Shown: piece by piece, positions 12,017 to 20,880 of the stretch
Numbering within the stretch: the stretch's first letter is position 1
How the letters are laid out: each line of letters begins with the position of its first letter
Position numbers and translations under genes: made by a program
From: Papaver somniferum
Lineage: Eukaryota > Streptophyta > Magnoliopsida > Ranunculales > Papaveraceae
Direction of reading: 5' to 3'
Assembly: GCF_003573695.1 (NCBI RefSeq)
Contig: NC_039362.1
Span: 180,997,977 to 181,061,976 of the forward strand
Length of the DNA stretch: 64,000 nucleotides
The notes under the pieces: model-generated
What the model was told of the DNA's origin: nothing
Seen by the model: the letters and a program-made list of their open reading frames with translations, nothing else
The model's database searches: none

Positions 12017-12885
12017 ATTCTTATTATTTATCTCATCATTAGTTTTGTTTATTTTCTTCACCTTAAACTGATGGCGGCATTACCAATCTGAGAAACAGGT
12101 GAGGAGATGCGGAAATTCAAAGATGAAATTGGTTGGAATAAAACAAGCCGTTGCTGCTAATGGAAGAATCAAGAGATGGGGTCTGTTCGAATTCGTATTA
12201 CATAAGATTTTTTGTCACAGATTTGGATTTGGTCGTTGTCGAAGAAATCAGAGTTTGCTGTTGATTTGAGAAGGTTGCTGGTGGATTCAAAGAATAGGGT
12301 GTAGCTGTTCGATTCAGAAGGAAAGAAGGAACTGAAATTGGTGCTTTCATCAGTTTCTTAGCTACGCTTTTTACTCTGGTGTTGGAGTTAGGGTTACGAG
12401 ATTGAGAAGATGAAGCTGGTTCTGGACCGAAATTGAGACAGAGACGAAGAATTGAAGCTGATGAAATCGATGGGTTTCTGTGGTTGTTCACTGAGTAATT
12501 GCAGATCTGATTTGGAGATGTTTTGAACTGAGGGAGGATGGATTTCTGGAGCAGATGGAGCTGAATTAGGGTTCTACAGCAATTGATGAAGCGGAGAAGA
12601 CATAAATGAAGAGAGAATCAAAAAAGAAATTGGGGGTTCGATTAGAGAATAATCAGGTCTGTAAACAGTGGGTTTGTGTTGTATTTGAAGAATACACACA
12701 AGAAGACAAGGTTGAGCTGTTGAATTCATAGAGAGTATGGAAGTGAATGAAATGGGTATGAAATGCTGCTGCAATGAGGAACTGGTGGTGCTGTTTTAGT
12801 AACATGGCTTGAGCTGTGGAAATAGATGAGTTGTTGATTCTGGTGGTGATTCATGAAGCTATATAGTGGTTGTGAAAGGGATTTG
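12017..12885. other. No gene recognised upstream of the eIF3e fragment
   Basis: Purine-rich, gene-like composition without a conserved frame. The open frames on both strands here are serine- or leucine-rich and match nothing I recognise. It may be untranslated or intronic sequence carried with the gene fragments downstream. Confidence 0.35.
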
Positions 12886-13056
12886 GTGATTGCATTGATT
12901 GCCAACAAAAAGAGAAGACCTCAGCTCAAAGAGTTGATCAAAGTCATCCAGCAAGAGCAATCTGCATATAAGGATCCCATCACTGAGTTCTTGTACTGCT
13001 TGTATGTCAACTATGACTTCGATGGTGCACAACAGAAGCTCCGTGAATGCGAGGAT
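12886..13056 (+). pseudogene. eIF3 subunit e exon fragment
   Basis: The translation contains [19 protein letters not shown], then [20 protein letters not shown] and [10 protein letters not shown]. These closely match an internal stretch of eukaryotic translation initiation factor 3 subunit e (INT6), a scaffold subunit of eIF3 in cytoplasmic translation. The match ends at GAGGAT followed by GTAAGT, a good splice donor, so this is a genomic exon and not a processed copy. I find no neighbouring eIF3e exons: the N-terminal part is replaced by unrelated sequence and the next exon does not follow. I read it as a captured or relict fragment. An ATG-led frame of 110 codons from 12853 runs through the exon into the intron and is unlikely to be functional. 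Confidence 0.85.
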
Positions 13057-14338
13057 GTAAGTGTTCTTTTCTTAAGGTCTTGCATTACATCCATTATTTT
13101 TGGACGTTACATCCATTGGTTATATTTTGCAACTAATAAACCTGAAAGGTTAACAACAATCAATTCCACATCTTCTGTCATCTAGTATCATACATTGTAC
13201 AGTAATTCCTCGGTTTGCAACTCCTAGTCATATCTGGAGTTTGAGTTTTAATGTATTTTCTTGTGTTACTGACCCTCGGAGTTAGTACTTGTGTTGAAGT
13301 GGGACTAATTTATTTTGCTTTTCCTAAATTACTACTAAGCAGTATTCAGCAGGGCAGTAGTGTATATAAGGTTCCCTAGCTTATTTTGTAGAGTTATTCT
13401 AGAGTTTATTTTGGTTGTCCTACATTGCTATACTTCATCTTCTCTGTATTTTTTCCATGAATAGTTCTCTGCACATCATGTTAGCCAGATGTTCACTAGT
13501 GAAACTAATACCCGAGAGTTGACTTTTTAGTAAATTACTTCTTGTCCTGTGGTTTAGACTTGGGTGTGCCATTAGTTCTTCCTCCATGCTAGTTCATGTT
13601 GTGAATTGTTAGGTTGTTGCTGAAGATTTTTGTTGGAACTTGTCATATAGGTGATTTCGAGGTGTCGGGAATACGAAATTTCAACAAACATTCGTTACTG
13701 TCCCAGCTAGATGGAAAGAATTGAGGCTTTGAGCTGATGCAGAGCAGCTGTATTTGGAAGCTACATCCAATGGTTGAGAATTCTGATTGCAAATGCAGAG
13801 TAGTTGTTGTTGCTGCTGGTGTTGCTGAGACAATGGTGCTGTCGTTGCAGAATGTGTCAGGCTGGTTCTGGTGGAGTTGCAGCCGCAGTGCTAAATGGTA
13901 TGTTTGTTGTGTATGAAATAGCAAGGTGTTGGTGGTTCAGTTGCTTAGGGCTCTTTGTTTCATTTATCATTAATTCATATGTTTTAACTGGCTGATTGCT
14001 AGATTAACCCAGTTTTTGTACTTTTGGTTGTAGTGTTTTTGGCTTTGTACAGTTCTTAGTGTTAGTGGTCTACTGTTATCCCTGTGATGTATGTTTCCCA
14101 GATTTGGTTTAAAGAAATTCCAAGATGACTTATTAGTTTGTGTACTGATGGCCTTAAAATGTTCATTGTGGATGCAGACTAAGGTAAGCTGTTGCTACTC
14201 GGATGCTTATTAGTATTGCCTCCTGCCCCTCTTCAATTCAAAATGTTTTGTTTGAGTCTATGCTGTTTAGCTAAGCATAGAGCATTGAACCTTGGTGCTT
14301 CTGTGATATGAATAAACTTGTTTCATCTTTATTTGCAG
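13057..14338. other. Intron-like and low-complexity DNA
   Basis: T-rich sequence with intron-like composition, and a GTT/GCT-rich stretch near 13800-13900 that gives a low-complexity frame. No exon of eIF3e or of the geranylgeranyltransferase gene could be identified here. Confidence 0.4.
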
Positions 14339-14580
14339 TTTCATGCAATTCATACTAGTGCAGAGAAGAACCTCCGATTTGTGTATTGTGCTGGTAAGGA
14401 ATTTACTTGAGTTACTATATATGACTATCAATTATGCGAGTGTTTGATTTTTTTATCTCCTATTTTTGTTATACTGACTGGAATCCTTGATATGTTTCAG
14501 CTGCCATATCTTCTTTATTGAATGATGATTGGAGTGGGATGGATATATAGAAAGCCAAGGAATATATAGTGATCTGTCAG
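14339..14580 (+). pseudogene. Geranylgeranyltransferase-I beta exons (fragment)
   Basis: Two adjacent exons match the beta subunit of protein geranylgeranyltransferase type I, which with the alpha subunit prenylates CaaX proteins. Exon A (14339-14393) lies between TTTGCAG and GTAAGG and reads IHTSAEKNLRFVYCA. Exon B (14501-14580) lies between TTTCAG and GTGTGT and reads SLLNDDWSGMD, then a stop, then KAKEYIVICQ. The splice phases agree. In family members the position of the stop (TAG, 14548-14550) is normally a charged residue, so this is a one-base nonsense change. No exon with the downstream zinc-ligand or QSYDGGFG-type repeats follows. It is a genomic pseudogene fragment, in the same orientation as the eIF3e fragment. 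Confidence 0.85.
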
Positions 14581-14632
14581 GTGTGTGTATGATGATTTTC
14601 TTCTTCAATGTGGATTCTGGCTGTGCTACTTA

Positions 14633-14775
14633 GGCTAAGTCCTATGGGCTAGATATTTAGCTACTAGATTGGCCATTCACGTCAGGTAGCGCAACCTCAT
14701 AGCCGCTATGGGATGGTCAATCTAGCCACGAAACGCCTAAGGCTAAGTCCTATGGGCTAGATTGGAGTGCTAGAT
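14633..14775. repeat. Doubled transposon-end motif (Harbinger-type?)
   Basis: GGCTAAGTCCTATGGGCTAG occurs at 14633, preceded by TTA (14630-14632), and again at 14741, preceded by TAA (14738-14740). CTAGATTGGCCA follows both within about 40 bases, and its near-complement GGTCAATCTAGCC lies between them. TTA/TAA is the classic PIF/Harbinger target, so these are probably ends of the element whose genes lie at 15.4-20.9 kb, with a small related MITE-like piece at 14633-14737. No opposite end was found. Confidence 0.45.
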
Positions 14776-14779
14776 TGGC

Positions 14780-15417
14780 CAAAAAGTGTTGCAAATTACA
14801 AAATAAGTGTTGGAAAAAAGTTAACAGTGATAGTTGATAGTTCTCTCTCCTACCAGGTGCTCGCAGTCCAACTATCAGCGAGATTGAAACGCTGAACCGT
14901 TAGGCGCTGAAAAAGTGGTTTAAACGTTGAATTGTTCGGCGTTTTGCGAATATTCCCTAGAATCACTACCGAACCATTCGGCGTTTGCACAAAAGTTGTT
15001 CCATTCGGCGTACCCTTTCAACGTCGCACCATGCGACGCTTGACTGTTTTTCCTCCAATGACTATTTTTTTCAGAATTCCATTTCCTAAATTATGAGAAT
15101 TTCCAAATGATTTTCCAATTTGTTCCAATGGTTGCGTGTTTCAAATTTGAAAATTTATCAAAGTAAAGGGAAATTTTTAATTACATTTCAAAACGGTTAC
15201 AATATTTTTTGAAGAAATTGAAGAAAACATTAAAATTAAAATAAATTAGAACACAAAAAGATATATTGAAATTGAAATTCTACAACTTAGAGCATAAAAA
15301 AATACATTGAAATTGAAATCCTACTTCTAAATAACTTAAAACATAAAAAAAAAAGTACATTGAAATTGAAACCCTACTTCTAAATAACTTAAATTATTAC
15401 TAATATATCATTTTAAT
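14780..15417. other. Subterminal non-coding part of Harbinger element
   Basis: It holds five or so TTCGGCG / GGCGCTGA-like motifs at about 14880-15050. A-rich direct repeats follow (ACATTGAAATTGAAA... near 15265, 15310 and 15357, about 45-50 bp apart). No coding frame is seen. Confidence 0.5.
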
Positions 15418-16404
15418 TTAGGGGATAAGTGGTAATCCATAACGGGCTAAAATCTCGTTCTTCCATATTTTGTAGACGGGTTTCTCCCATTCTTGTAATT
15501 CATCCAAGAGTTGACGTAGGATCTTCATGTCCGATTCTCTTTGCTGTGTTTGTGCCAAAATTGAAGAGTTTTCTATGTCCTTCTTCAGATACTCTTCCTC
15601 TGTTTCATATTTTGCCATTCTTTGTGTTTGTGCGTTTTCAAGAAGTTCGATGAGTTTATCCAATTTTTCATCTGATTTATGCGATGCTTTAGCTCACGAG
15701 CTCTTTTCTTTGCTTGATCTCTCCCTTCACTTCTAACGTCATCTGTTTGTTCAAAATAACGCCTTCTCTTTGATATGTCTGAGGTTTCAGAAATATGAGT
15801 AGATGAAGAGCTACCAAACCTTGCCATATTTTGAAATTCTTCATCCAAATTATCAACTTCATTTTCTTCAGTAGTTTGAGTATGTTGACTAGGTTGAGTG
15901 GAAGTACCGACTCCATCATCGTTATTCACCGCTGGATTGTAATATGGTTGATAAGTCTTCAGGATCTTAAAAATTGACTCGTGCATCCATTGTTTTTTAA
16001 ACGCTGCTACATAATTCTCTCTTCCACGACGATACTGGGGAAAAAATGAAAAGAAAAATTTAGAGAAAGAAAGAAAGAGATCAAAATGGAAGAAAGAAAA
16101 CATTAATTTTTTTTTTTGAGGTACTTACATAATCCTCCTCGGTCATCCCCGTAGATCTACTTCGGAAGTAGGGTCTAATATATGAAATATATTTTTTCAT
16201 TTCGGCTCTCAATGTGTTACACTTTGTTCGTAATGCCTTTCTATCTCTTTCGACACCATTGGGACCTTTTCTTTTATTGTATTCTTCCATTATCTTTCCC
16301 CAAAATATTGCACCTTTTTGATCTTTTCCATGAATCGGATCGTTGCTTGCTATGACCCAACCATAAATTAGTGCCTCTTCTTCTAATGTACTAAAGTGTG
16401 TCAT
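15418..16404 (-). pseudogene. Harbinger ORF1, Myb/SANT-like DNA-binding protein
   Basis: Exon 1 (16404-16129) starts with MTHFSTLEEEALIYGW, contains IFWGKIMEEYNKRK, and ends at a clean donor (GTAAGT). This is a trihelix/SANT-like N-terminus of the kind found in PIF/Harbinger accessory proteins, which bind transposon ends and help the transposase. Exon 2 begins at 16034 after TTTCCCCAG and carries a polar linker, a KKRARELK basic patch and a coiled-coil tail ending at 15418. Between about 15690 and 15660 the frame shifts: the tail (MDKLIELLENAQTQRM...) lies in a different frame from the part before it, so one base has been gained or lost. A TATA box for this gene lies at 16501-16508, about 100 bp upstream. 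Confidence 0.75.
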
Positions 16405-16500
16405 AGTTTTGTATGAACAAAATTATGTGAAGACGAAGAAAATCAATGAAGAAGATAATTAATTGATTTTGGTGTGAGGGATAAAGGAGAAGTAGTCCTC

Positions 16501-16508
16501 AATTTATA
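16501..16508 (-). promoter_or_regulatory. TATA box of Harbinger ORF1
   Basis: On the minus strand the sequence reads CCCTATAAATTGAG about 95-105 bp upstream of the ORF1 start codon. This spacing suits a promoter with a short leader. Confidence 0.55.
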
Positions 16509-16700
16509 GGGAAGCCTGAAAATATAACTGTTGAGGTTTCAAACGGCTACAAAATCTGAGTTGTTGAGAATGCAACGGTCATCTTGATCGGATGGCTAAG
16601 ATTTGTCAGCGCCGTTCGGTTCGGCGTTGGAACGTCGTTTGGTTCGGCATTTCCTCAAACGACTACATTTTCAGCTCAAACTCAGATCATTTCCTATCTC

Positions 16701-16708
16701 TATATAAA
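16701..16708 (+). promoter_or_regulatory. TATA box, divergent + transcript
   Basis: CTCTATATAAACC is followed by a pyrimidine- and A-rich leader of about 75 bp with tandem CAATTCTC-like words, then an ATG at 16786. Together with the minus TATA box at 16501-16508 it makes a divergent promoter about 200 bp wide. Confidence 0.5.
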
Positions 16709-16785
16709 CCTATCACATAAAACTCAAAATCCCCACCTCAATTCTCAATTCTCCTATCACATAATTCTCAATTCAAAAATCAAGC

Positions 16786-16968
16786 ATGGCCGCATTTTCC
16801 ATCGACGAAGACAATGACTTGGTTAGACGTTATTGCAAAGTTAACAATACTCAATTAACAACCAACTCTTTAGGACTTTATACGAAACGGATCATGGAAT
16901 GTCGTTCATTCATAACACCGCTTTGGAGATACTTGGTTATGAAGCATATGCATGAAGAAGTATTATGA
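16786..16968 (+). CDS. Short unrecognised ORF, 60 aa
   Basis: It starts MAAFSIDEDNDLVRRYCKVN and ends HMHEEVL. A well-formed TATA box and leader precede it, which is the only reason to list it. I do not recognise the protein. It may be the truncated start of a longer transposon gene, because the sequence after the stop (about 16969-17110) is non-coding and the transposase on the other strand ends at 17121. It sits inside the Harbinger element. Confidence 0.3.
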   Translation: MAAFSIDEDNDLVRRYCKVNNTQLTTNSLGLYTKRIMECRSFITPLWRYLVMKHMHEEVL

Positions 16969-17120
16969 AGAAGTATGCATATGAAGTTCTAGTTAAATAT
17001 GTAATGTGATTGTAAACGTACTTAAGTGATAAAAAGAGTATTATGTAGTATTACAAGAACTAATTAAAATGTCTACTTATTAATGAAAGCGTGTTTGATT
17101 ATAATAAAAGAGTATTATGG

Positions 17121-18503
17121 TTACTCTCCATTCTCATAAAATGCACCACCTCCTTGAGGGTCATATTGATCTTCATCGCTGTCCACGTCGGTTGTACCCT
17201 CATGAACTTTCGACAAGGCATCATCAATATGCATGTTTGGAATATCACCATCTCTCAGACCTTCTCCGTGTCGGTTCCACATGTGTGTAGTGAGTTCCAA
17301 GCGAAGTTGTGCCCAAATCGCAGGGTTGTACAATATATGAGGAGGTAGCCTTACGTTTCCTTGAATTGGCGGTTGAGGTTCATCTCCCATGATCCTCCCC
17401 CAATCCGCATTTCGATATTCCACCTCAACACACATGTTGTGCATTATCAAGCACCCCCTCATAATTGCCTTCATGTCAGATTTTTTATAATAACGACAAG
17501 GTTTCGATATAATGCCAAACTTACCTTTTAAACCACCAAATGCACGTTCTATGTCCTTCCTTTTAGCTTCTTGATATTGATTGAAAAGACCTTCTCTAAT
17601 GTTTGAGGCGGGTTTGTATCCTTGCACGATGCAACCATACATGAGATATGCACCATCTCCTAGATAGTACCCCTGGTCGTAATTCTTTTCATTGATTTGA
17701 TAATGACAAGGAGGTGATACACCAAGAAGTTGTCTATCGAACAAACCCGAAGCATGCAAGACATTAAGATCATTGTTCTGCCCACCCAACCCAAAATAGG
17801 AATGCCAGATTCATCTATCATATGCCTGCAAAACAATCGAGGGATATGGCTTATAGCCGCTGTGGGATCCTGCTTGATCCATTGGACATGCTCTCCATGC
17901 CCAGTGAAAACAATCAACACTACCAAGCATATCAGGAAATACCCGAGCTTCATTTTCTGCTATAATCCTGTTTGTATTTTGAGCGATAGGTTGACGCAAG
18001 TATCGACCATTATAAATCCAAATTATTGCATCCATAAACTTCATAGCATAATGGTAGATAGTGGTCGCTCCCATTTGTGTGTAGTCATCTAAAGAATCCG
18101 GTGCAATGCCTTTGGCAAAATGTTTCATGACGTCAACCATTTTCATATATGGAGAATGACTAGGAATACCACAAGCATCCGTTGTTTGGCGAAAATCATG
18201 ATCAAAATCACAAGCTTGCTCTAAAATTCTCAGAAAAAGTGGACGAGGCAAAGCAAACCGACCTTTGAACTTTTTTGGCCCATACATACAATTGAAGTTG
18301 AAGTACTAATGCATCATACGAGCATCCGCATCTACACGTTTTCTGTGCACCCTCTGACGTGTCTTGACTTCATTCGGGACGGGTTGACGTATTCCATGCC
18401 TCCTCTGCGTCTCCAAAAGTGTAGCCACTGCTACAACATTCGTCTCAACATCATCTTCATCATCCCGACGACTTTTCAAAATTCTTCTCAAAGCTCCCCA
18501 CAT
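17121..18503 (-). pseudogene. PIF/Harbinger transposase (DDE_Tnp_4)
   Basis: A transposase of about 460 codons, interrupted by two nonsense codons. In order: an N-terminal MWGALRRILKSRRDDEDD; a helix-turn-helix-like part (RFALPRPLFLRILEQACDFD); GSVDCFHWAW with the first catalytic Asp; GGQNNDLNVL with the second; and RKDIERAFGGLKGKFGII with the catalytic Glu. These are hallmarks of the nuclease domain that cuts and joins transposon ends. The lesions are a TAG at 18307-18309, where the inverted copy (20365-20880) has CAG, and a TGA at 17811-17813 just before the IWHSYFG-type stretch. The frame is otherwise continuous across both. The part above 17994 lies in the left arm of the palindrome. Confidence 0.9.
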
Positions 18504-18692
18504 AATGTACCTAACACAATAAAAACATAAAGCTTTATGTATAACACTCCATAAAAAATCACTTAAAAATTATAACACTTCATAGAAACACAAATAACAC
18601 AACATAGAAACACAAATCACACTCCATAAAATAAAATTCACTTAAAACGTATAACACTCCATATGGTTTCATAAACACTACGACAAGTAATC

Positions 18693-19422
18693 TAATTCAG
18701 GTCAAGGAAATTATAGGATTGTCGTGGGTCGAACTGAGTATCATAAATAATATTAGGCTCGCTTTCCGTCAACAACGCAGTAAATTCATTTCCTCCTTGT
18801 TGATATTGTGATGTATTAGCTCAATCTTCGATCCTAGGAGTGTAAAATTCTTGACCTGTAGCCCATTCATATGAACCACCTAATGTGAGGTCTTGTGATG
18901 TATTAACTCCATGTGGATTGTTTGGAGGCTGGGATTGGACAGATGGTACTGAAGACGATGTGGATCTGCCGGATGAGGAACATGAAGTTGTAGCCCTTTT
19001 ATATGATTCGTCCCGTGCGTCTTGACGAGCTCCAAGCTGGAATGAAAATGAGTTTTCCATAAACCTAATGCAATCATCCTACAAGTATATAAATCAGAGA
19101 ATCTTAATAATATATTCAAGAAACTTAAAATGAAAATGAGTACAAAATGTAAATGTACTTACCATTGTCAAATTCAAATCTCGAAAGTTAAACGGACAAG
19201 GAACCCTTGGAACTGGTACTAGATGTTCTATGCCGGCTTCATCAGTAAATGGTAAACTCCAATCTATCTCCGGCAGTTGTGATGGGGGCTCATTCTGTGT
19301 GCCATAGGTATATGTCTGTGACATCATGTTAGGAGGAGGATGACTAGGAAACAAACTGCGAGGAATAGCTGAGCTACCAACTGCTATCTCATCGACATTC
19401 TGTGCATGGTATGAATCAGTGA
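18693..19422 (-). pseudogene. Harbinger upstream ORF, left-arm copy
   Basis: Exon A contains PPPNMMSQTY, LPEIDWSLPFTDEAGIEHLV and ends at a GTAAGT donor. Exon B follows a TTGTAG acceptor and carries CIRFMENSFSFQLGARQDAR, a serine-rich stretch and a C-terminal end FLDLN. I do not recognise a domain. It lies upstream of the transposase on the same strand, so it may encode an N-terminal extension or an accessory protein. In this arm one codon after TPRIED is TGA, whereas the right arm has GGA. Its upstream part is cut at the palindrome centre. Confidence 0.5.
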
Positions 19423-19444
19423 CATAAGAGTGTTGGAGCTTATG

Positions 19445-20175
19445 TCACTGATTCATACCATGCACAGAATGTCGATGAGATAGCAGTTGGTAGCTCAGCT
19501 ATTCCTCGCAGTTTGATTTCTAGTCATCCTCCTCCTAACATGATGTCACAGACATATATATATGGCACACAGAATGAGCCCCCATCACAACTGCCGGAGA
19601 TAGATTGGAGTTTACCATTTACTGATGAAGCCGGCATAGAACATCTAGTACCAGTTCCAAGGGTTCCTTGTCCGTTTAACTTTCGAGATTTGAATTTGAC
19701 AATGGTAAGTACATTTACATTTTGTACTCATTTTCATTTTAAGTTTCTTGAATATATTATTAAAATTCTCTGATTTATATACTTGTAGGATGATTGCATT
19801 AGGTTTATGGAAAACTCATTTTCATTCTAGCTTGGAGCTCGTCAAGTCGCACGGGACGAATCATATAAAAGGGCTACAACTTCATGTTCCTCATCCGGCA
19901 GATCCACATCGTCTTCAGTACCATCTGTCCAATCCCAGCCTCCAAACAATCCACATGGAATTAATACATCACAAGACCTCACATTAGGTGGTTCATATGA
20001 ATGGGCTACAGGTCAAGAATTTTACACTCCTAGGATCGAAGATGGAGCTACTACATCACAATATCAACAAGGAGGAAATGAATTTACTGCGTTGTTGACG
20101 GAAAGCGAGCCTAATATTATTTATGATACTCAGTTCGACCCACGACAATCCTATAATTTCCTTGACCTGAATTAG
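19445..20175 (+). pseudogene. Harbinger upstream ORF, right-arm copy
   Basis: The inverted duplicate of the ORF at 18693-19422. The same two exons and splice sites are present (donor near 19703, acceptor TTGTAG near 19790). Here exon B carries a TAG (in TTCTAGCTTGGAG) where the left arm has CAG, while the codon after TPRIED is intact. The frame ends FLDLN and TAG at 20173-20175. The two arms therefore carry different lesions. Confidence 0.5.
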
Positions 20176-20364
20176 ATTACTTGTCGTAGTGTTTATGAAA
20201 CCATATGGAGTGTTATACGTTTTAAGTGATTTTTATTTTATGGAGTGTGATTTGTGTTCCTATGTTGTGTTATTTGTGTTTCTATGAAGTGTTATAATTT
20301 TTAAGTGATTTTTTTATGGAGTGTTATACATAAAGCTTTATGTTTTTATTGTGTTAGGTACATT

Positions 20365-20880
20365 ATGCGGGGAGCTTTGAGAAGAATTTTGAAAAGTCGT
20401 CAGGATGATGAAGATGATGTTGAGACGAATGTTGTAGCAGTGGCTACACTTTTGGAGATGCATAGGAGGCATGGAATACGTCAACCCGTCCCGAATGAAG
20501 TCAAGACACGTCAGAGGGTGCACAGAAAGCGTGTAGATGCGGATGCTCGTATAATGCATCAGTACTTCAACTTCAATTGTATGTATGGGCCAAAAAAGTT
20601 CAAAGGTCGGTTTGCTTTGCCTCGTCCACTTTTTCTGAGAATTTTAGAACAAGTTTGTGATTTTGATCATGATTTTCGCCAAACAACGGATGCTTGTGGT
20701 ATTCCTAGTCATTCTCCATATATGAAAATGGTTGACGTCATGAAACATTTTTCCAAAGGCATTGCACCGGATTCTTTAGATGACTACACACAAATGGGAG
20801 CGACCACTATCTACCATTATGCTATGAAGTTTATGGATGCAATAATTTGGATTTATAATGGTCGATACTTGCGTAGTTAA
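20365..20880 (+). pseudogene. Transposase N-terminal copy, right arm
   Basis: The inverted duplicate of the first 160 or so codons of the Harbinger transposase, from MRGALRRILKSRQDDEDD to IWIYNGRYLRS. It keeps a CAG where the full-length copy has a TAG stop, so this stretch is open throughout. It ends at the arm boundary (20874) and stops at TAA (20878-20880), before any catalytic Asp or Glu. A product would carry at most the DNA-binding part. Confidence 0.8.

Larger units (their letters stand above)
14741..20874 (-). mobile_element. PIF/Harbinger transposon, rearranged
   Basis: The genes present are a Myb/SANT-like ORF1 (15418-16404, -), a DDE_Tnp_4 transposase (17121-18503, -) and an upstream serine-rich ORF (18693-19422, -). 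The upstream part is duplicated in inverted orientation up to 20874. One terminus is proposed at 14741. The other is missing, apparently destroyed by the inverted duplication. TTCGGCG-type motifs recur at 14930-15010 and 16605-16645, perhaps subterminal binding sites. All the genes carry lesions, so the copy is not autonomous now. Confidence 0.75.
17994..20874. repeat. Long palindrome, arms about 1.43 kb, 10-nt loop
   Basis: The left arm (17994-19428) and right arm (19439-20874) are reverse complements with only scattered differences and almost no length change. The centre is GACATAAG, ten bases (AGTGTTGGAG), then CTTATGTC. The outer ends fall inside the transposase gene (ACGCAAGTATCGAC on the left, GTCGATACTTGCGT on the right). 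The arms hold the transposase N-terminus and the upstream ORF. A transcript across it would fold into a very long hairpin RNA. Confidence 0.95.

Noticed and set aside
13643..13995. Frames over the GTT/GCT-rich tract
   Set aside because: Low complexity on both strands with no conserved motif or splice context.
15429..15736. Plus-strand frames overlapping Harbinger ORF1
   Set aside because: They are shadows of the minus-strand coiled-coil coding region.
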